A stretch of DNA of 64,000 nt from positions 145,419 through 209,418 of the forward strand of contig VBEG01000024.1 in NCBI GenBank assembly GCA_005882115.1, given 5' to 3'. The position numbers and the translations under genes are program-made. The DNA is from Chloroflexota bacterium. Lineage in GTDB: Bacteria > Chloroflexota > Dormibacteria > Dormibacterales > Dormibacteraceae. This document shows positions 37,064 through 45,558 of this stretch, piece after piece. The notes beneath the pieces were generated by a model. The model was not told the origin of the DNA. It made no database searches and saw only the letters and a program-made list of their open reading frames with translations. Within the stretch, counting starts at the first letter, position 1; each line of letters opens with the position of its first letter.

Positions 37064-38011
37064 ATGGCGGAGGCGACCACGGAGCAGCAGGCGCTGGACG
37101 CTTACTCGGCGATCGTGACGACGGTCGCGGAGAAGGTCCTCCCCTCGGTCGCGAGCCTGCGCATCGGGCGCGGAGGCCGAGGCTTCGGAGGCGCCGGCTC
37201 CGGAGTTGTCATCACCCCCGACGGCTTTCTCGTCACCTCGGCCCACGTCGTCGCCTCGGGCAACACGGCCACCGCCTCCTTCATCGACGGCAACGAGTAC
37301 GACGTCGACGTCGTCGGCGCCGACCCCCTCTCCGACCTCGCGGTGGCGCGGGCACGCTCGGACAAGCTGCAGCCGGTGACCATCGGCAACGCCGACCAGC
37401 TCCGCGTGGGCCAGCTCGTGGTCGCGATGGGCAACCCGATGGGCTTTTCCGGGTCCGTCACTTCGGGGGTCGTCAGCGGGTTAGGCCGCTCGCTGGCGAC
37501 CGCCGACGGCAACGGGCACCGCCGCTTCATCGAAGACGTGATCCAGACCGACGCAGCACTCAATCCCGGTAACTCGGGCGGTGCCCTAGCCGACTCGCTG
37601 GCTCGCCTGATCGGCGTCAACACCGCGGTCGCGGGCATGGGACTCGGGCTTGCCGTGCCGATGAACGCGACGACTCAGGCCATCCTCGCCGCGCTCATGC
37701 GCAACGGCCGCGTGCGCCGGGGGTACCTCGGCATCGCGGGCGGCACCCGCCCACTGCCACCGGTGGTCGCGGAAAAGCTCGGCCGCAAGGCGGGCGTCGA
37801 GGTGCACGAGGTCGTCACGGGCAGCCCGGCCGCGGGTGGCAAGCTGCGCGGCGGCGACGTCATCGTGTCGGTCGGCGGCGTCGGCGTAAGCAAGGCCGGC
37901 GACCTGCAGAGGCTGATGGTCGAGGCGACGATTGGCGCCAAGCTGACGCTGACGGTTCTGCGCGGCGACCAGCTCGTGAACCTCGACGTCGTGCCTGTCG
38001 AACTCCCCTAG
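37064..38011 (+). CDS. HtrA/DegP-like trypsin-fold serine protease with PDZ domain
   Basis: 315 aa. The catalytic triad is visible: His in LVTSAHVV, Asp in DPLSDLAVARA, and Ser in LNPGNSGGALA. A C-terminal PDZ domain (about 225-310) has RGYLGIAGG, LRGGDVIVSVGG and LTVLRGDQLV. The frame opens at 37037, but the family begins after M-A-E-A, so ATG 37064 is used. Unusually for DegP/HtrA, no signal peptide or membrane helix precedes the protease, pointing to a cytoplasmic quality-control role. Confidence 0.9.
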   Translation: MAEATTEQQALDAYSAIVTTVAEKVLPSVASLRIGRGGRGFGGAGSGVVITPDGFLVTSAHVVASGNTATASFIDGNEYDVDVVGADPLSDLAVARARSDKLQPVTIGNADQLRVGQLVVAMGNPMGFSGSVTSGVVSGLGRSLATADGNGHRRFIEDVIQTDAALNPGNSGGALADSLARLIGVNTAVAGMGLGLAVPMNATTQAILAALMRNGRVRRGYLGIAGGTRPLPPVVAEKLGRKAGVEVHEVVTGSPAAGGKLRGGDVIVSVGGVGVSKAGDLQRLMVEATIGAKLTLTVLRGDQLVNLDVVPVELP

Positions 38012-38014
38012 ACT
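38009..38014 (+). promoter_or_regulatory. -10 box of a leaderless ppk2 promoter
   Basis: TAGACT ends 7 nt before GTG 38022. It overlaps the stop codon of the HtrA-like gene, so the two genes have no leader between them. Confidence 0.5.
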
Positions 38015-38021
38015 CCCCCGC

Positions 38022-38858
38022 GTGCCGAAATCGTCTGATGTCCGCGACCTTCTACGCGCCCAGATCCAGGACGGACGGTTCCGGATGGCGGACGTCGATC
38101 CGGACTCGACTCCAGGCCTGAAGGGCGGCAAGAGCAGGGCGGTCCGAGAGGTCAAGAAGGATCGTGACGAGCTCTTCGAGCTCCACGAGCGCCTTTACGC
38201 GGAACGAAAGCGGTCGCTGCTCGTCGTCCTGCAGGGAATGGATACGTCCGGCAAGGACGGCACCGTCACGCATGTCGTGCGTAACTTCAACCCGCAGGGC
38301 GTGCTCATCACTCCGTTCAAGGCCCCGACGCCGGCGGAGCGCCGCCACGGATTCCTCTGGCGCATGCGCCACCGCCTGCCCGAGGTTGGCTTGATCGGGA
38401 TCTTCAACCGCTCGCACTACGAGGACGTTCTCATCGCGCGAGTGCACAACCTGGCGCAGCCGCAGGTCATCGCGCGTCGCTACGGCCAGATCAACAATTT
38501 CGAGAAGCAGCTGGTCCGCGGCGGAACGAGGGTCGTGAAGTTATGCCTGCACATCTCGTATGACGAGCAACGCAAACGTCTGCTCGACCGTCTGAAGGAC
38601 CCGACCAAGCGCTGGAAGTTCAACGAGCACGATATCGACGAACGCGCGTACTGGGACGACTACATGAGCGCCTACAGCATCGCGATCACCAGGTGCTCCA
38701 CTTCCACGGCCCCCTGGTACGTGATCCCAGCCGATGACAAGGCCTTCCGGAACTGGGCGGTCTCGAAGATCCTCATCGAGACCCTGCGCGAGATGGATCC
38801 CAAATATCCCCAACCCAAGCTCGACATCCCGCGCCTGAAGAAGCGCCTCCGGGCTTAA
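38022..38858 (+). CDS. ppk2: polyphosphate kinase 2 family protein
   Basis: 278-aa PPK2 enzyme, which uses polyphosphate to phosphorylate ADP, GDP or AMP. It has Walker A VVLQGMDTSGKDGTV, the FNPQGVLITPFKAPTP segment, Walker B IGIFNRSHYEDVL, and a lid region RLLDRLKDPTKRWKF. It is a single-domain member, so NDP- or NMP-specificity cannot be read off. It shares 4 bp of interlocked stops with the convergent sugar-permease gene. Confidence 0.93.
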   Translation: MPKSSDVRDLLRAQIQDGRFRMADVDPDSTPGLKGGKSRAVREVKKDRDELFELHERLYAERKRSLLVVLQGMDTSGKDGTVTHVVRNFNPQGVLITPFKAPTPAERRHGFLWRMRHRLPEVGLIGIFNRSHYEDVLIARVHNLAQPQVIARRYGQINNFEKQLVRGGTRVVKLCLHISYDEQRKRLLDRLKDPTKRWKFNEHDIDERAYWDDYMSAYSIAITRCSTSTAPWYVIPADDKAFRNWAVSKILIETLREMDPKYPQPKLDIPRLKKRLRA

Positions 38859-39700
38859 CCCTTCACGCCGCCCAGCGCGAGGCCCTTGACGAAGCGATCG
38901 AGGAAGAAGTTGTAGGCCAACGCGACCGGTATCGCGACCAGCACAGCCGCTGCCATCAGTGACTGCCAGAAGAACACGTCGCCGCGGATCAGCTCCACCG
39001 GCACTCCCGCGCTGACCGTCATGTTGTCCGATGAAGAGATAAACGCCACGGCGTAGATGAAGTCGTTCATCGTGAACGCGAACGTGAAGATGACGACGGT
39101 GAACAATCCAGGAACCGCAAGCGGCAGCACGGTCCGCACGACGGCGCTCGCGCGGCTGTAGCCGTCGATCATCGCCTGCTCCTCGATGTCGCGAGGGATG
39201 CTCCGAAAGAAACCGACCAGCAGCCAGGTGGAGAACGGGGCGGTCAGCGTCGGGTAAACGAGCACGAGCGCCCAGATGGTGTCTTGCAAACCCAGGTCGG
39301 CGACGATCCGGGACAGGGGGAGGAACAAGAGGGTTGGAGGGACGAGATAGAAGATGAACACCATCATCGCGAGACGTCCACCCCACTGACCGGTGAGACG
39401 CGCGATTGCGTACGCGGCCGGCACGCTCAGCGCCAGCGTGATCGCGACCACGATGACCCCGATCTCGAGACTGTTCCGCACGAACGTCAAGAAGGCGGTG
39501 TCCGTGAAAAGGACCCGGACATGGTCAAAGGTGGGCGGCGAGTTGTAGAAGAACGGGACGTGGCCGACCGTGTACAGGTCCGCATCGGCCTTGAACATCG
39601 TGAAGGTCGCCCATCCGAAAGGAAATGCGCAGACGAGCGCGAAGACGAGCAGGACGACCCAGCGGGACACCACCACCCCTGGCCTGCGGGCGACCATCAC
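38855..39700 (-). CDS. sugar ABC transporter permease, MalG type
   Basis: 281 aa with six membrane segments and the EAA loop EEQAMIDGYSRASAVVRTVL, followed by PLAVPGLFTVVIFTF. This is a MalG-class inner-membrane subunit of a carbohydrate ABC importer. It overlaps the MalF-type gene by ATGA and is the last gene of the transporter operon. Confidence 0.92.
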   Translation of the reverse strand: MMVARRPGVVVSRWVVLLVFALVCAFPFGWATFTMFKADADLYTVGHVPFFYNSPPTFDHVRVLFTDTAFLTFVRNSLEIGVIVVAITLALSVPAAYAIARLTGQWGGRLAMMVFIFYLVPPTLLFLPLSRIVADLGLQDTIWALVLVYPTLTAPFSTWLLVGFFRSIPRDIEEQAMIDGYSRASAVVRTVLPLAVPGLFTVVIFTFAFTMNDFIYAVAFISSSDNMTVSAGVPVELIRGDVFFWQSLMAAAVLVAIPVALAYNFFLDRFVKGLALGGVKG

Positions 39701-40638
39701 ACGACCTCTGTCTGCGACGCGCGCCGCAGCATCAGGATGCAGACCCCAAGCAGCACCGGGAACATGAAGATGCCGATCGCGGCCCCTTGGGCCAGGCTCC
39801 CGCCCTGGATGCCGGTGTAGAACGACCAGCTGCCAAGGACCTGCGTGGCGTTACCCGGGCCACCCCGGGTGAGGATGTAGACGGCGGCCATGTCGGTGAA
39901 GGTGGCCACGATCCCGAATAGGATCGCGACCATCATGATGGGCGCCAACAGGGGCATCGTGATGTCGAAGAAGCGGCGCCAGAACCCCGCGCCGTCGACC
40001 TCAGCCTGCTCGCTGAGCTCAGGGGGGATCGAGGTCAGCCCCGCCATAAGGATCACCGCGGCGAGCGGCAAAGTTCGCCACGCCTGCAGCGCGACCACCG
40101 ATCCGACCGCGAGCGAGTCCTGTCCCAACCAGGCCACCGGCGTCCCCTGGTCGACCACGTGCAGGTTGCCGAGGATCCAGTTGAAGGGGCTGAAGAGGGA
40201 GTCGAGCATCCACAACCACGCCAGCGCGCTCAGCGCGACCGGAGTCGTCCAGGGCAGCAGGATGAGGAAGCGCACGAACCACTTGCCCCGAAAATCCGCC
40301 GAGAGGACGAACCCCAGCACGGTGGCGAGCACGATGACGACGAGCTGGGCGAGAACTGTGAAGACGACCGTGTTGCGAAGCGCGATCCGGAAGACCGGGT
40401 CTTCAAGTGTGGTCTGGAAAGTCTGCAGGCCGACAAACCCGAACGAGTCCGAGCCAGTCGTCGCATCGCTGAACGCGTAGATGAAGACAAAAACCAGCGG
40501 AAGGCCGATCAACGCGACAAGGTAGATCAGGAGCGGCGAGAGCATCACCGGTCCCAGCACGGACTCCCGGTCGAGCAGGTGATGAACGCGGAAGCTCTCG
40601 TCGATGATGACCGTGCGATGAACCGCCGGTTCGCTCAC
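39697..40638 (-). CDS. sugar ABC transporter permease, MalF type
   Basis: 313 aa with six membrane segments and the EAA-type loop ELSEQAEVDGAGFWRRFFDI, followed by TMPLLAPIMMVAILF. It forms the transmembrane pore with the MalG-type partner. It overlaps the ATPase gene at its start and the MalG-type gene at its end, both by 4 bp. Confidence 0.92.
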   Translation of the reverse strand: MSEPAVHRTVIIDESFRVHHLLDRESVLGPVMLSPLLIYLVALIGLPLVFVFIYAFSDATTGSDSFGFVGLQTFQTTLEDPVFRIALRNTVVFTVLAQLVVIVLATVLGFVLSADFRGKWFVRFLILLPWTTPVALSALAWLWMLDSLFSPFNWILGNLHVVDQGTPVAWLGQDSLAVGSVVALQAWRTLPLAAVILMAGLTSIPPELSEQAEVDGAGFWRRFFDITMPLLAPIMMVAILFGIVATFTDMAAVYILTRGGPGNATQVLGSWSFYTGIQGGSLAQGAAIGIFMFPVLLGVCILMLRRASQTEVV

Positions 40639-41660
40639 GCCGCTGCTTTCTGTCCTGAATCGCGGTCGAAGAAATTGATGTTGCGGTTCCTGATCACGAG
40701 ATCGGCGTCTTCGTCGTTCGAGAACTCCAGGGGCTCGGCGATGGCGAACTTCGCGATCACGTTCGTATCGCCGTGCGCGTCCTTGACACGCAGGTAGACG
40801 TAACGATCCGACCCGAGGTTCTCCACGCGAAGGACGTGGCCGCGGAACACCGTCGCGTCGTCGCGCGACCCGGCATTTTTCTCGAGCCGGATGTTTTCGG
40901 GGCGAAAGCCGATGAGCTTGCCGTCGCGCTCGAGCAGGTTCATCGGCGGCGAGCCGACGAAGGTCGCCACAAACGTGTTCGCGGGGTGGTGATAGATCTC
41001 CTCCGGCGTGCCGACCTGCTGCAGTCGGCCCTGATTCAGGACGGCGATCCTGTCACCCAGCCCCATCGCCTCGACCTGGTCGTGGGTCACATAGATCGTC
41101 GAGACTCCCACCCGCTGCTGGAACTGCTTGAGCTCCAGGCGGGCAGACGCGCGCAGCTTCGCATCCAGGTTGGACAGCGGTTCGTCCAGGAGGAACACCT
41201 GCGGCTCGCGAACCAACGCGCGGGCAAGCGCGACGCGCTGGCGCTCACCGCCTGACAGCTGTCGTGGTTTCCGTTGGAGGAGGTGGTCGATCCCGAGCAG
41301 GCCGGCCGCCCACTTGACCTTCTCCATGCGCTCCTGGGCGCTCATGCCCTGCGCCTCGAGCGGAAATGAGATGTTCTGCACCACCTTCTTGTGCGGGTAC
41401 AACGCGTAGCTCTGGAAGACCATCGCGATCTTGCGTGCCCTCGGCGGAAGGGCCCTCACCGACTTGCCGCCGATCAGCACGTCACCGCCGGTGGGCGCCT
41501 CGAGCCCCGCGATCATCCGCAGCAGCGTCGTCTTGCCGCAACCGGAAGGTCCCAGGAGGACGAGGTACTCGCCGTTCTTGCAGGTGAGGCTGATGCCGTC
41601 GACGGCGGGGTTTCCGCCGCCGAACGACTTCCGAATCTCTCGGACTTCGACCTCTGCCAT
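40635..41660 (-). CDS. sugar ABC transporter ATP-binding protein, MalK/UgpC type
   Basis: 341-aa ABC ATPase with Walker A LLGPSGCGKTTLLR, Q-loop MVFQSYALYPH, signature LSGGERQRVALARAL, Walker B VFLLDEPLSNLDA, and H-loop YVTHDQVEA. The C-terminal TOBE domain (about 240-335) begins around IGFRPENIR, typical of MalK/UgpC-type ATPases. It powers the downstream permeases. Confidence 0.94.
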   Translation of the reverse strand: MAEVEVREIRKSFGGGNPAVDGISLTCKNGEYLVLLGPSGCGKTTLLRMIAGLEAPTGGDVLIGGKSVRALPPRARKIAMVFQSYALYPHKKVVQNISFPLEAQGMSAQERMEKVKWAAGLLGIDHLLQRKPRQLSGGERQRVALARALVREPQVFLLDEPLSNLDAKLRASARLELKQFQQRVGVSTIYVTHDQVEAMGLGDRIAVLNQGRLQQVGTPEEIYHHPANTFVATFVGSPPMNLLERDGKLIGFRPENIRLEKNAGSRDDATVFRGHVLRVENLGSDRYVYLRVKDAHGDTNVIAKFAIAEPLEFSNDEDADLVIRNRNINFFDRDSGQKAAA

Positions 41661-41683
41661 CTCAGGCCTTCGCGAGCCTCAGG

Positions 41684-43135
41684 CTAGCTCGACCCGCCGA
41701 CCAAACCCTTCTGGCGCCAGCTGGTGAAGATCGCCTTGATCTGCTGCTCGGCTTCCGCCACGGCCTGCTTCGGGGTCTTCTGGCCGCGCGCGGCGGCCGC
41801 CATCATCGAAGGCAGGATGTTTTTGTCGAAGATCTCACCGATCGCCGGGCTTGCGGGTCCAGGGTATCCGACGTTGACGCTCCAATCGGTGGCGTCCTTC
41901 AAGACCTGGAGCTTCGACGACGGGTTGGACTTGTAGGGATCGCTGTCCAGCCATCCGCCCGGCCCGTACAGCTTGTCCTGGGCGTTGGTCTTCGGGTTGA
42001 CCGGGAACTCGTAAAGCTTCGACTGGTAGACGTAGTCGCTCGCGTGGTCGACGAGGTAGAGCAGGAACTCCTTGGCGATGTCCTGGTTCTTGGAGAACTT
42101 GGGGATGATGTAGGTCTGGATCACGTGCTCGCTGGCGAGGGCTTTGACGCCTGACGCGCCGGCCAGCGGCTTGGAGAAGAAGATGTCGTTGGCGACGTCT
42201 GGCTTGCTCGCCTGCGCGGTGCGATAGGCGGAGATCGAGTTCAGGATGAAGGAGAGGCTCCCCGCGACCAGGCCCTGGTTGTTCGACGCGGCGTTCCAGC
42301 TGAAGACCTCCGCGGTCTCAGCCTGCTTGAAGAGCCGGGCCATGTAGTCGACAGCGCCGACTACAGCATCGGAGTTGATGGTGACGTTCGAGTCCTTGTC
42401 CTGCTCCGCGCCGCCGAAAGACCAGATCAGGGCTCGGGCCGCCATGTTGGAGTCCGGCTCCGGCGAGAAACCGATGCCGCCGCGGACGGCGCCCTTGGTC
42501 TTGCTCTTGATCTGGGTCACCGCGGTGAGCATCTCGTCCCACGTCGTGGGTCCGTCCGGCATGCCGACCTGCTGGAACAGGCTCTTGCGGTAGTCGCCCG
42601 GATCGGGGGCGAAGCTGTAGGTGAAGCCGAAGTAGCGGTTGGTGTGTGGGTTGAAGTTGGTGAGCTTGGCGAAGTTGAGCTGCGGTCCGTACTTCTGCTC
42701 GACCTTCTTGACCACGTCGCTCATGTCGACGGTGCTCTGCTCGTACTGCGAGGGCGGCACGATCCAGAGGATCAGGTCGTGGCCAGACTTGGCGTTCATC
42801 TCCGACGCCGTCCGCGTCGGGATGTCCGAGTACGTGATGTGGTCGACCGATACGGTCGTGTTGTTGTCCTGGCCCCACTGCTTGACCCACGGGTCAAACC
42901 ACTTGTCGTAGTCCGGGACGAAGTGGCTCCACTGCAGGATCTTGAGCGTCTTCGGTCCGCTCTTGGTCGTGCTGCTACCCGTCGCGCACGCGGTGAGGAT
43001 CGTCGGAAAGCTGCTCGCCCCGAGCGCCAGTAAAGACCCAGTCTTGACGAAGTCCCGGCGAGTGACCTTTCTGCCGAGAAGGCCCTCGCCTACCTTGGCT
43101 GAGCCAGGCGTGTTGTCCGCCGGAAGCTTCTTCAC
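41684..43135 (-). CDS. Tat-exported sugar-binding lipoprotein
   Basis: 483-aa family 1 extracellular solute-binding protein. The signal is twin-arginine plus lipobox (VTRRDFVKTGSLLALGASSF, then LTACATG). The mature part has ILQWSHFVPDYDKWFDPWV, the GHDLILWI region, TTWDEMLTAVTQIKSKT and a long C-terminal helical lobe. Start GTG 43135 has a G-rich GGGGGG motif about 8 nt upstream. It is the first gene of the four-gene importer. The sugar is unknown. Confidence 0.92.
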   Translation of the reverse strand: MKKLPADNTPGSAKVGEGLLGRKVTRRDFVKTGSLLALGASSFPTILTACATGSSTTKSGPKTLKILQWSHFVPDYDKWFDPWVKQWGQDNNTTVSVDHITYSDIPTRTASEMNAKSGHDLILWIVPPSQYEQSTVDMSDVVKKVEQKYGPQLNFAKLTNFNPHTNRYFGFTYSFAPDPGDYRKSLFQQVGMPDGPTTWDEMLTAVTQIKSKTKGAVRGGIGFSPEPDSNMAARALIWSFGGAEQDKDSNVTINSDAVVGAVDYMARLFKQAETAEVFSWNAASNNQGLVAGSLSFILNSISAYRTAQASKPDVANDIFFSKPLAGASGVKALASEHVIQTYIIPKFSKNQDIAKEFLLYLVDHASDYVYQSKLYEFPVNPKTNAQDKLYGPGGWLDSDPYKSNPSSKLQVLKDATDWSVNVGYPGPASPAIGEIFDKNILPSMMAAAARGQKTPKQAVAEAEQQIKAIFTSWRQKGLVGGSS

Positions 43136-43195
43136 TTGTCACCCCCCAATTCCGAACGAAACGGTTGTCGCTGCCTCCCATTATGGGCCGTCCTT

Positions 43196-43240
43196 GGCCC
43201 GCCGGCCCTTCGGGCCACCTCCCATGAACGGGGAGGAGTT
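43196..43240 (+). repeat. dispersed two-hairpin intergenic repeat, copy 3
   Basis: GGCCCGCCGGCCCTTCGGGC, then CACCTCCCATGAACGGGGAG and GAGTT. Same two-hairpin plan as the copy at 21205. It lies in the gap between cspA and the sugar-binding gene. Confidence 0.65.
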
Positions 43241-43250
43241 TCCCAATAAA

Positions 43251-43278
43251 AAAGGCCCGAGCTTGCGCTCGGGCCTTT
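43251..43278 (-). terminator. rho-independent terminator of the cold-shock gene
   Basis: A perfect 12-bp stem (AAAGGCCCGAGC / GCTCGGGCCTTT) with loop TTGC. On the minus strand it is followed by a run of T residues, so it terminates the cold-shock gene that ends at 43292. Confidence 0.85.
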
Positions 43279-43291
43279 CTGGTTTTCGAAC

Positions 43292-43489
43292 TTAGGCTAC
43301 GCGGACGCTCTTAGCGCGCGGGCCCTTAGGGCTCGACTCGATTTCGAACGAAACCTTTTCGCCACCCTGGAGGCCGTCGAAGTCGCCTTCGGTGCCACTG
43401 CGGTGGAAGAAGTATTCCTGTCCGTCCTCGGCCTTGATAAATCCAAAGCCGCGATCCGAAACCAGTTTCTTGATGGTGCCTGTGGGCAT
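43292..43489 (-). CDS. cold-shock protein (CspA family)
   Basis: 65-aa single CSD domain that binds RNA and ssDNA. It has TGTIKKLVSDRGFGFIKAED with RNP1-like GFGFI, and QEYFFHRSGTEGD with RNP2-like YFFH. AGGAG ends 6 nt before the second ATG (43489), while the first ATG (43495) directly abuts it, so 43489 is the real start. It is transcribed with a structured 5' leader and ends at a strong terminator. Confidence 0.93.
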   Translation of the reverse strand: MPTGTIKKLVSDRGFGFIKAEDGQEYFFHRSGTEGDFDGLQGGEKVSFEIESSPKGPRAKSVRVA

Positions 43490-43503
43490 TTCCATCTCCT
43501 ATC

Positions 43504-43546
43504 TCTCGAACGGCGGGGCCTACTCAACTAGCGGGCCCGTTCGAGA
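43504..43546 (-). promoter_or_regulatory. 5' leader hairpin of the cold-shock mRNA
   Basis: A perfect 10-bp stem TCTCGAACGG/CCGTTCGAGA closes a 23-nt G+C-rich loop just upstream of the AGGAG ribosome site. It could control translation with temperature, as in other cold-shock leaders; that role is inference. Confidence 0.55.
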
Positions 43547-43606
43547 AGATAGAAGCCTGCGGTGAGCGCTGGCGCTTCGCCAGCTGCAACGAGTATACCC
43601 CGATTC

Positions 43607-45346
43607 TCAGGAACCTATTCCTGCCGCCTCGGAGAGCCTCCTGGCGCGGGACTGGTCGACCTCGGTGAGGTGGCGTTTGCGCAGCCGCAGGTGCTTGGGC
43701 GTGACCTCCAGCAGCTCGTCGTCCGCAAGGAAGTCGAGCGACTGCTCCAGGCTCAATCTCGAGGCCGGGGTCAGCCGTACCGAGATGTCCGAGGTGGACG
43801 ACCGGATGTTCGACTGCTTCTTCTCGCGGCAGACGTTGACCCGGATGTCGCCGGGCCTCTTCTGGATGCCGACGATCATGCCTTCGTAGACCTCTTCACC
43901 AGGCTCGATGAACGTGGTGCCTCGCTCCTGGGCGCCCGCCAGCCCAAAGGCCAGCGACTTACCGGCGGAAGAAGCGGTCAGGGCACCGTTGCGCTGCTCT
44001 CTGAACTCTCCCAGGAACGGCCGGTAGCCCATGCCGATCGACCCCATCAGACCGTTGCCCGCCGTGAGCGTCAAAAACGTGTTGCGAAACCCGATCAATC
44101 CACGTGTTGGAATCAGATATTCGAGCCGGACGCCGCCCTTGCGGTCGTAGATGATCTCGAGCATCTCACCGCGCCGCTTACCGAGAGCCTCGGTCACCGG
44201 ACCGAGGTTGTCCTCTCGGACGTCGACCGTGAGGTGCTCGACCGGTTCCATGAGCTGGCCGTTGATCCTCTTCACGATGGCCTCGGGACGTGATACCTCG
44301 AACTCGTAGCCCTCCCGGCGCATCGTCTCGATCAGCACCGCGAGGTGCAGCTCACCGCGACCGCTGACAAGAAATCGCTCCGCGGCCTGGGTGTCTTCGA
44401 CGTGCAGACCCAGATTCGTGTCGAGCTCTTTGTAGATCCGCGCCCGCAGCTGCCGCGTGGTCGAAAACCTCCCTTCCCGGCCGGTGAACGGCGAGGTGTT
44501 GACCCCGAACAGCACGATGTCGCCGGCGCTGGCGCTCGGCACGGCCACGCGGTCAAGACCCCTGTACATGAGCACCTGGACGACACGGGCCTGCCTCGCC
44601 GCCGCTTCCGCTCCGAGCACCGCGATCACATCGCCCGGCGCAACGCGGCCTCTCGAGATGCGGCCGATGGAGATGGTGCCTGTGTAGTCGTCGTGGGCGC
44701 GGTTGGCGACCAGCATCTGAAAGCCGCCTTGCTCAGCGATCGGGGCCGGGATGCTGGCGATGATCGTCTGGAACAGGGGCTCGAGGTCGGCGGCCAGGTC
44801 GTCGGGCCGGAGCCCGGCGCGGCCCTCCTTGGCGATCGCGTAGACGACAGGGGCTTCGAGCTGATCGGCATCTTCGGCGAGTTCGAGGAAGAGGTCGTGC
44901 ACGCGGTTGAGCGTTCGCTCGGGATCCGCGTTTTTGCGGTCGACCTTGTTGATCACCACGACGATTCGCAGGCCGACCTCGAATGCCTTGCGCAGGACGA
45001 ATCGCGTCTGCGGCATCGGGCCTTCGGCCGCGTCGACGAGCAAGAGGCACCCGTCGGCCATGTTGAGCACCCGTTCCACCTCGCCCCCGAAGTCGGCATG
45101 CCCGGGCGTGTCGATGATGTTGATCGTCACGTCGCCGTGGCGGATCGAGGTGTTCTTGGCGAGGATCGTGATCCCCTTCTCGCGCTCGAGGTCGTTCGTG
45201 TCCATGATGAGCGAGCCGACCTCCTGGTTCTCGCGAAACGTGTGGCTCTGCTTCAGCAGCGCGTCGACGAGCGTGGTCTTGCCGTGGTCGACGTGCGCGA
45301 TGATCGCCACATTCCGGATGTCGTGCCGGAGGTTGGTCATGGTCAT
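43607..45346 (-). CDS. typA: translational GTPase TypA/BipA
   Basis: About 579-aa ribosome-associated GTPase. It has IAHVDHGKTTLVDALLKQ (G1), ITILAKNTSI (switch I), IDTPGHADFGGEVER (G3) and INKVDRK (G4). The C-terminal region has SGRGELHLAVLIETMRREG, RGLIGFRNTFLTLT and VNVCREKKQSNIRSS. It is slightly shorter than the usual 600-615 aa. The open frame reaches 45454, but the family begins at N-L-R-H-D-I-R-N-V. The start is ATG 45346 or ATG 45340. No Shine-Dalgarno is obvious. Confidence 0.94.
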   Translation of the reverse strand: MTMTNLRHDIRNVAIIAHVDHGKTTLVDALLKQSHTFRENQEVGSLIMDTNDLEREKGITILAKNTSIRHGDVTINIIDTPGHADFGGEVERVLNMADGCLLLVDAAEGPMPQTRFVLRKAFEVGLRIVVVINKVDRKNADPERTLNRVHDLFLELAEDADQLEAPVVYAIAKEGRAGLRPDDLAADLEPLFQTIIASIPAPIAEQGGFQMLVANRAHDDYTGTISIGRISRGRVAPGDVIAVLGAEAAARQARVVQVLMYRGLDRVAVPSASAGDIVLFGVNTSPFTGREGRFSTTRQLRARIYKELDTNLGLHVEDTQAAERFLVSGRGELHLAVLIETMRREGYEFEVSRPEAIVKRINGQLMEPVEHLTVDVREDNLGPVTEALGKRRGEMLEIIYDRKGGVRLEYLIPTRGLIGFRNTFLTLTAGNGLMGSIGMGYRPFLGEFREQRNGALTASSAGKSLAFGLAGAQERGTTFIEPGEEVYEGMIVGIQKRPGDIRVNVCREKKQSNIRSSTSDISVRLTPASRLSLEQSLDFLADDELLEVTPKHLRLRKRHLTEVDQSRARRLSEAAGIGS

Positions 45347-45449
45347 ATACGGCCACACGGCAATATACGGGCTGCGACATGAGGGCCGACCGAGACATTC
45401 GGCGATCCAGGCGGCGTAGATGCTAGGCGCCGACGAGCACCCCAGCGAG

Positions 45450-45555
45450 CGCATCCGTTGATGCGTGAGCGAGGAGCACAGGAGGCAACGACGCAGATGC
45501 GTCGCATGGGCGCCGAAGGTCCGGTCGACATCTCAGGTCGCAGCCCGGAGGACTG
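45450..45555 (+). promoter_or_regulatory. glycine-riboswitch-like leader
   Basis: The 212-bp gap before the DUF2207 gene holds conserved-looking blocks in the order expected of a glycine aptamer: GGAG near 45480, hairpin CGACGCAGATGCGTCG, GGGCGCCGAAGG at 45508-45519, TCTCAGG at 45531-45537 and GGAGGACTG at 45547-45555. A second hairpin (GCATCCGTTGATGC) lies at the 5' end. The closing P1 stem is not clearly formed by eye. The last block also contains the ribosome site. Confidence 0.45.
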
Positions 45556-45558
45556 CCG

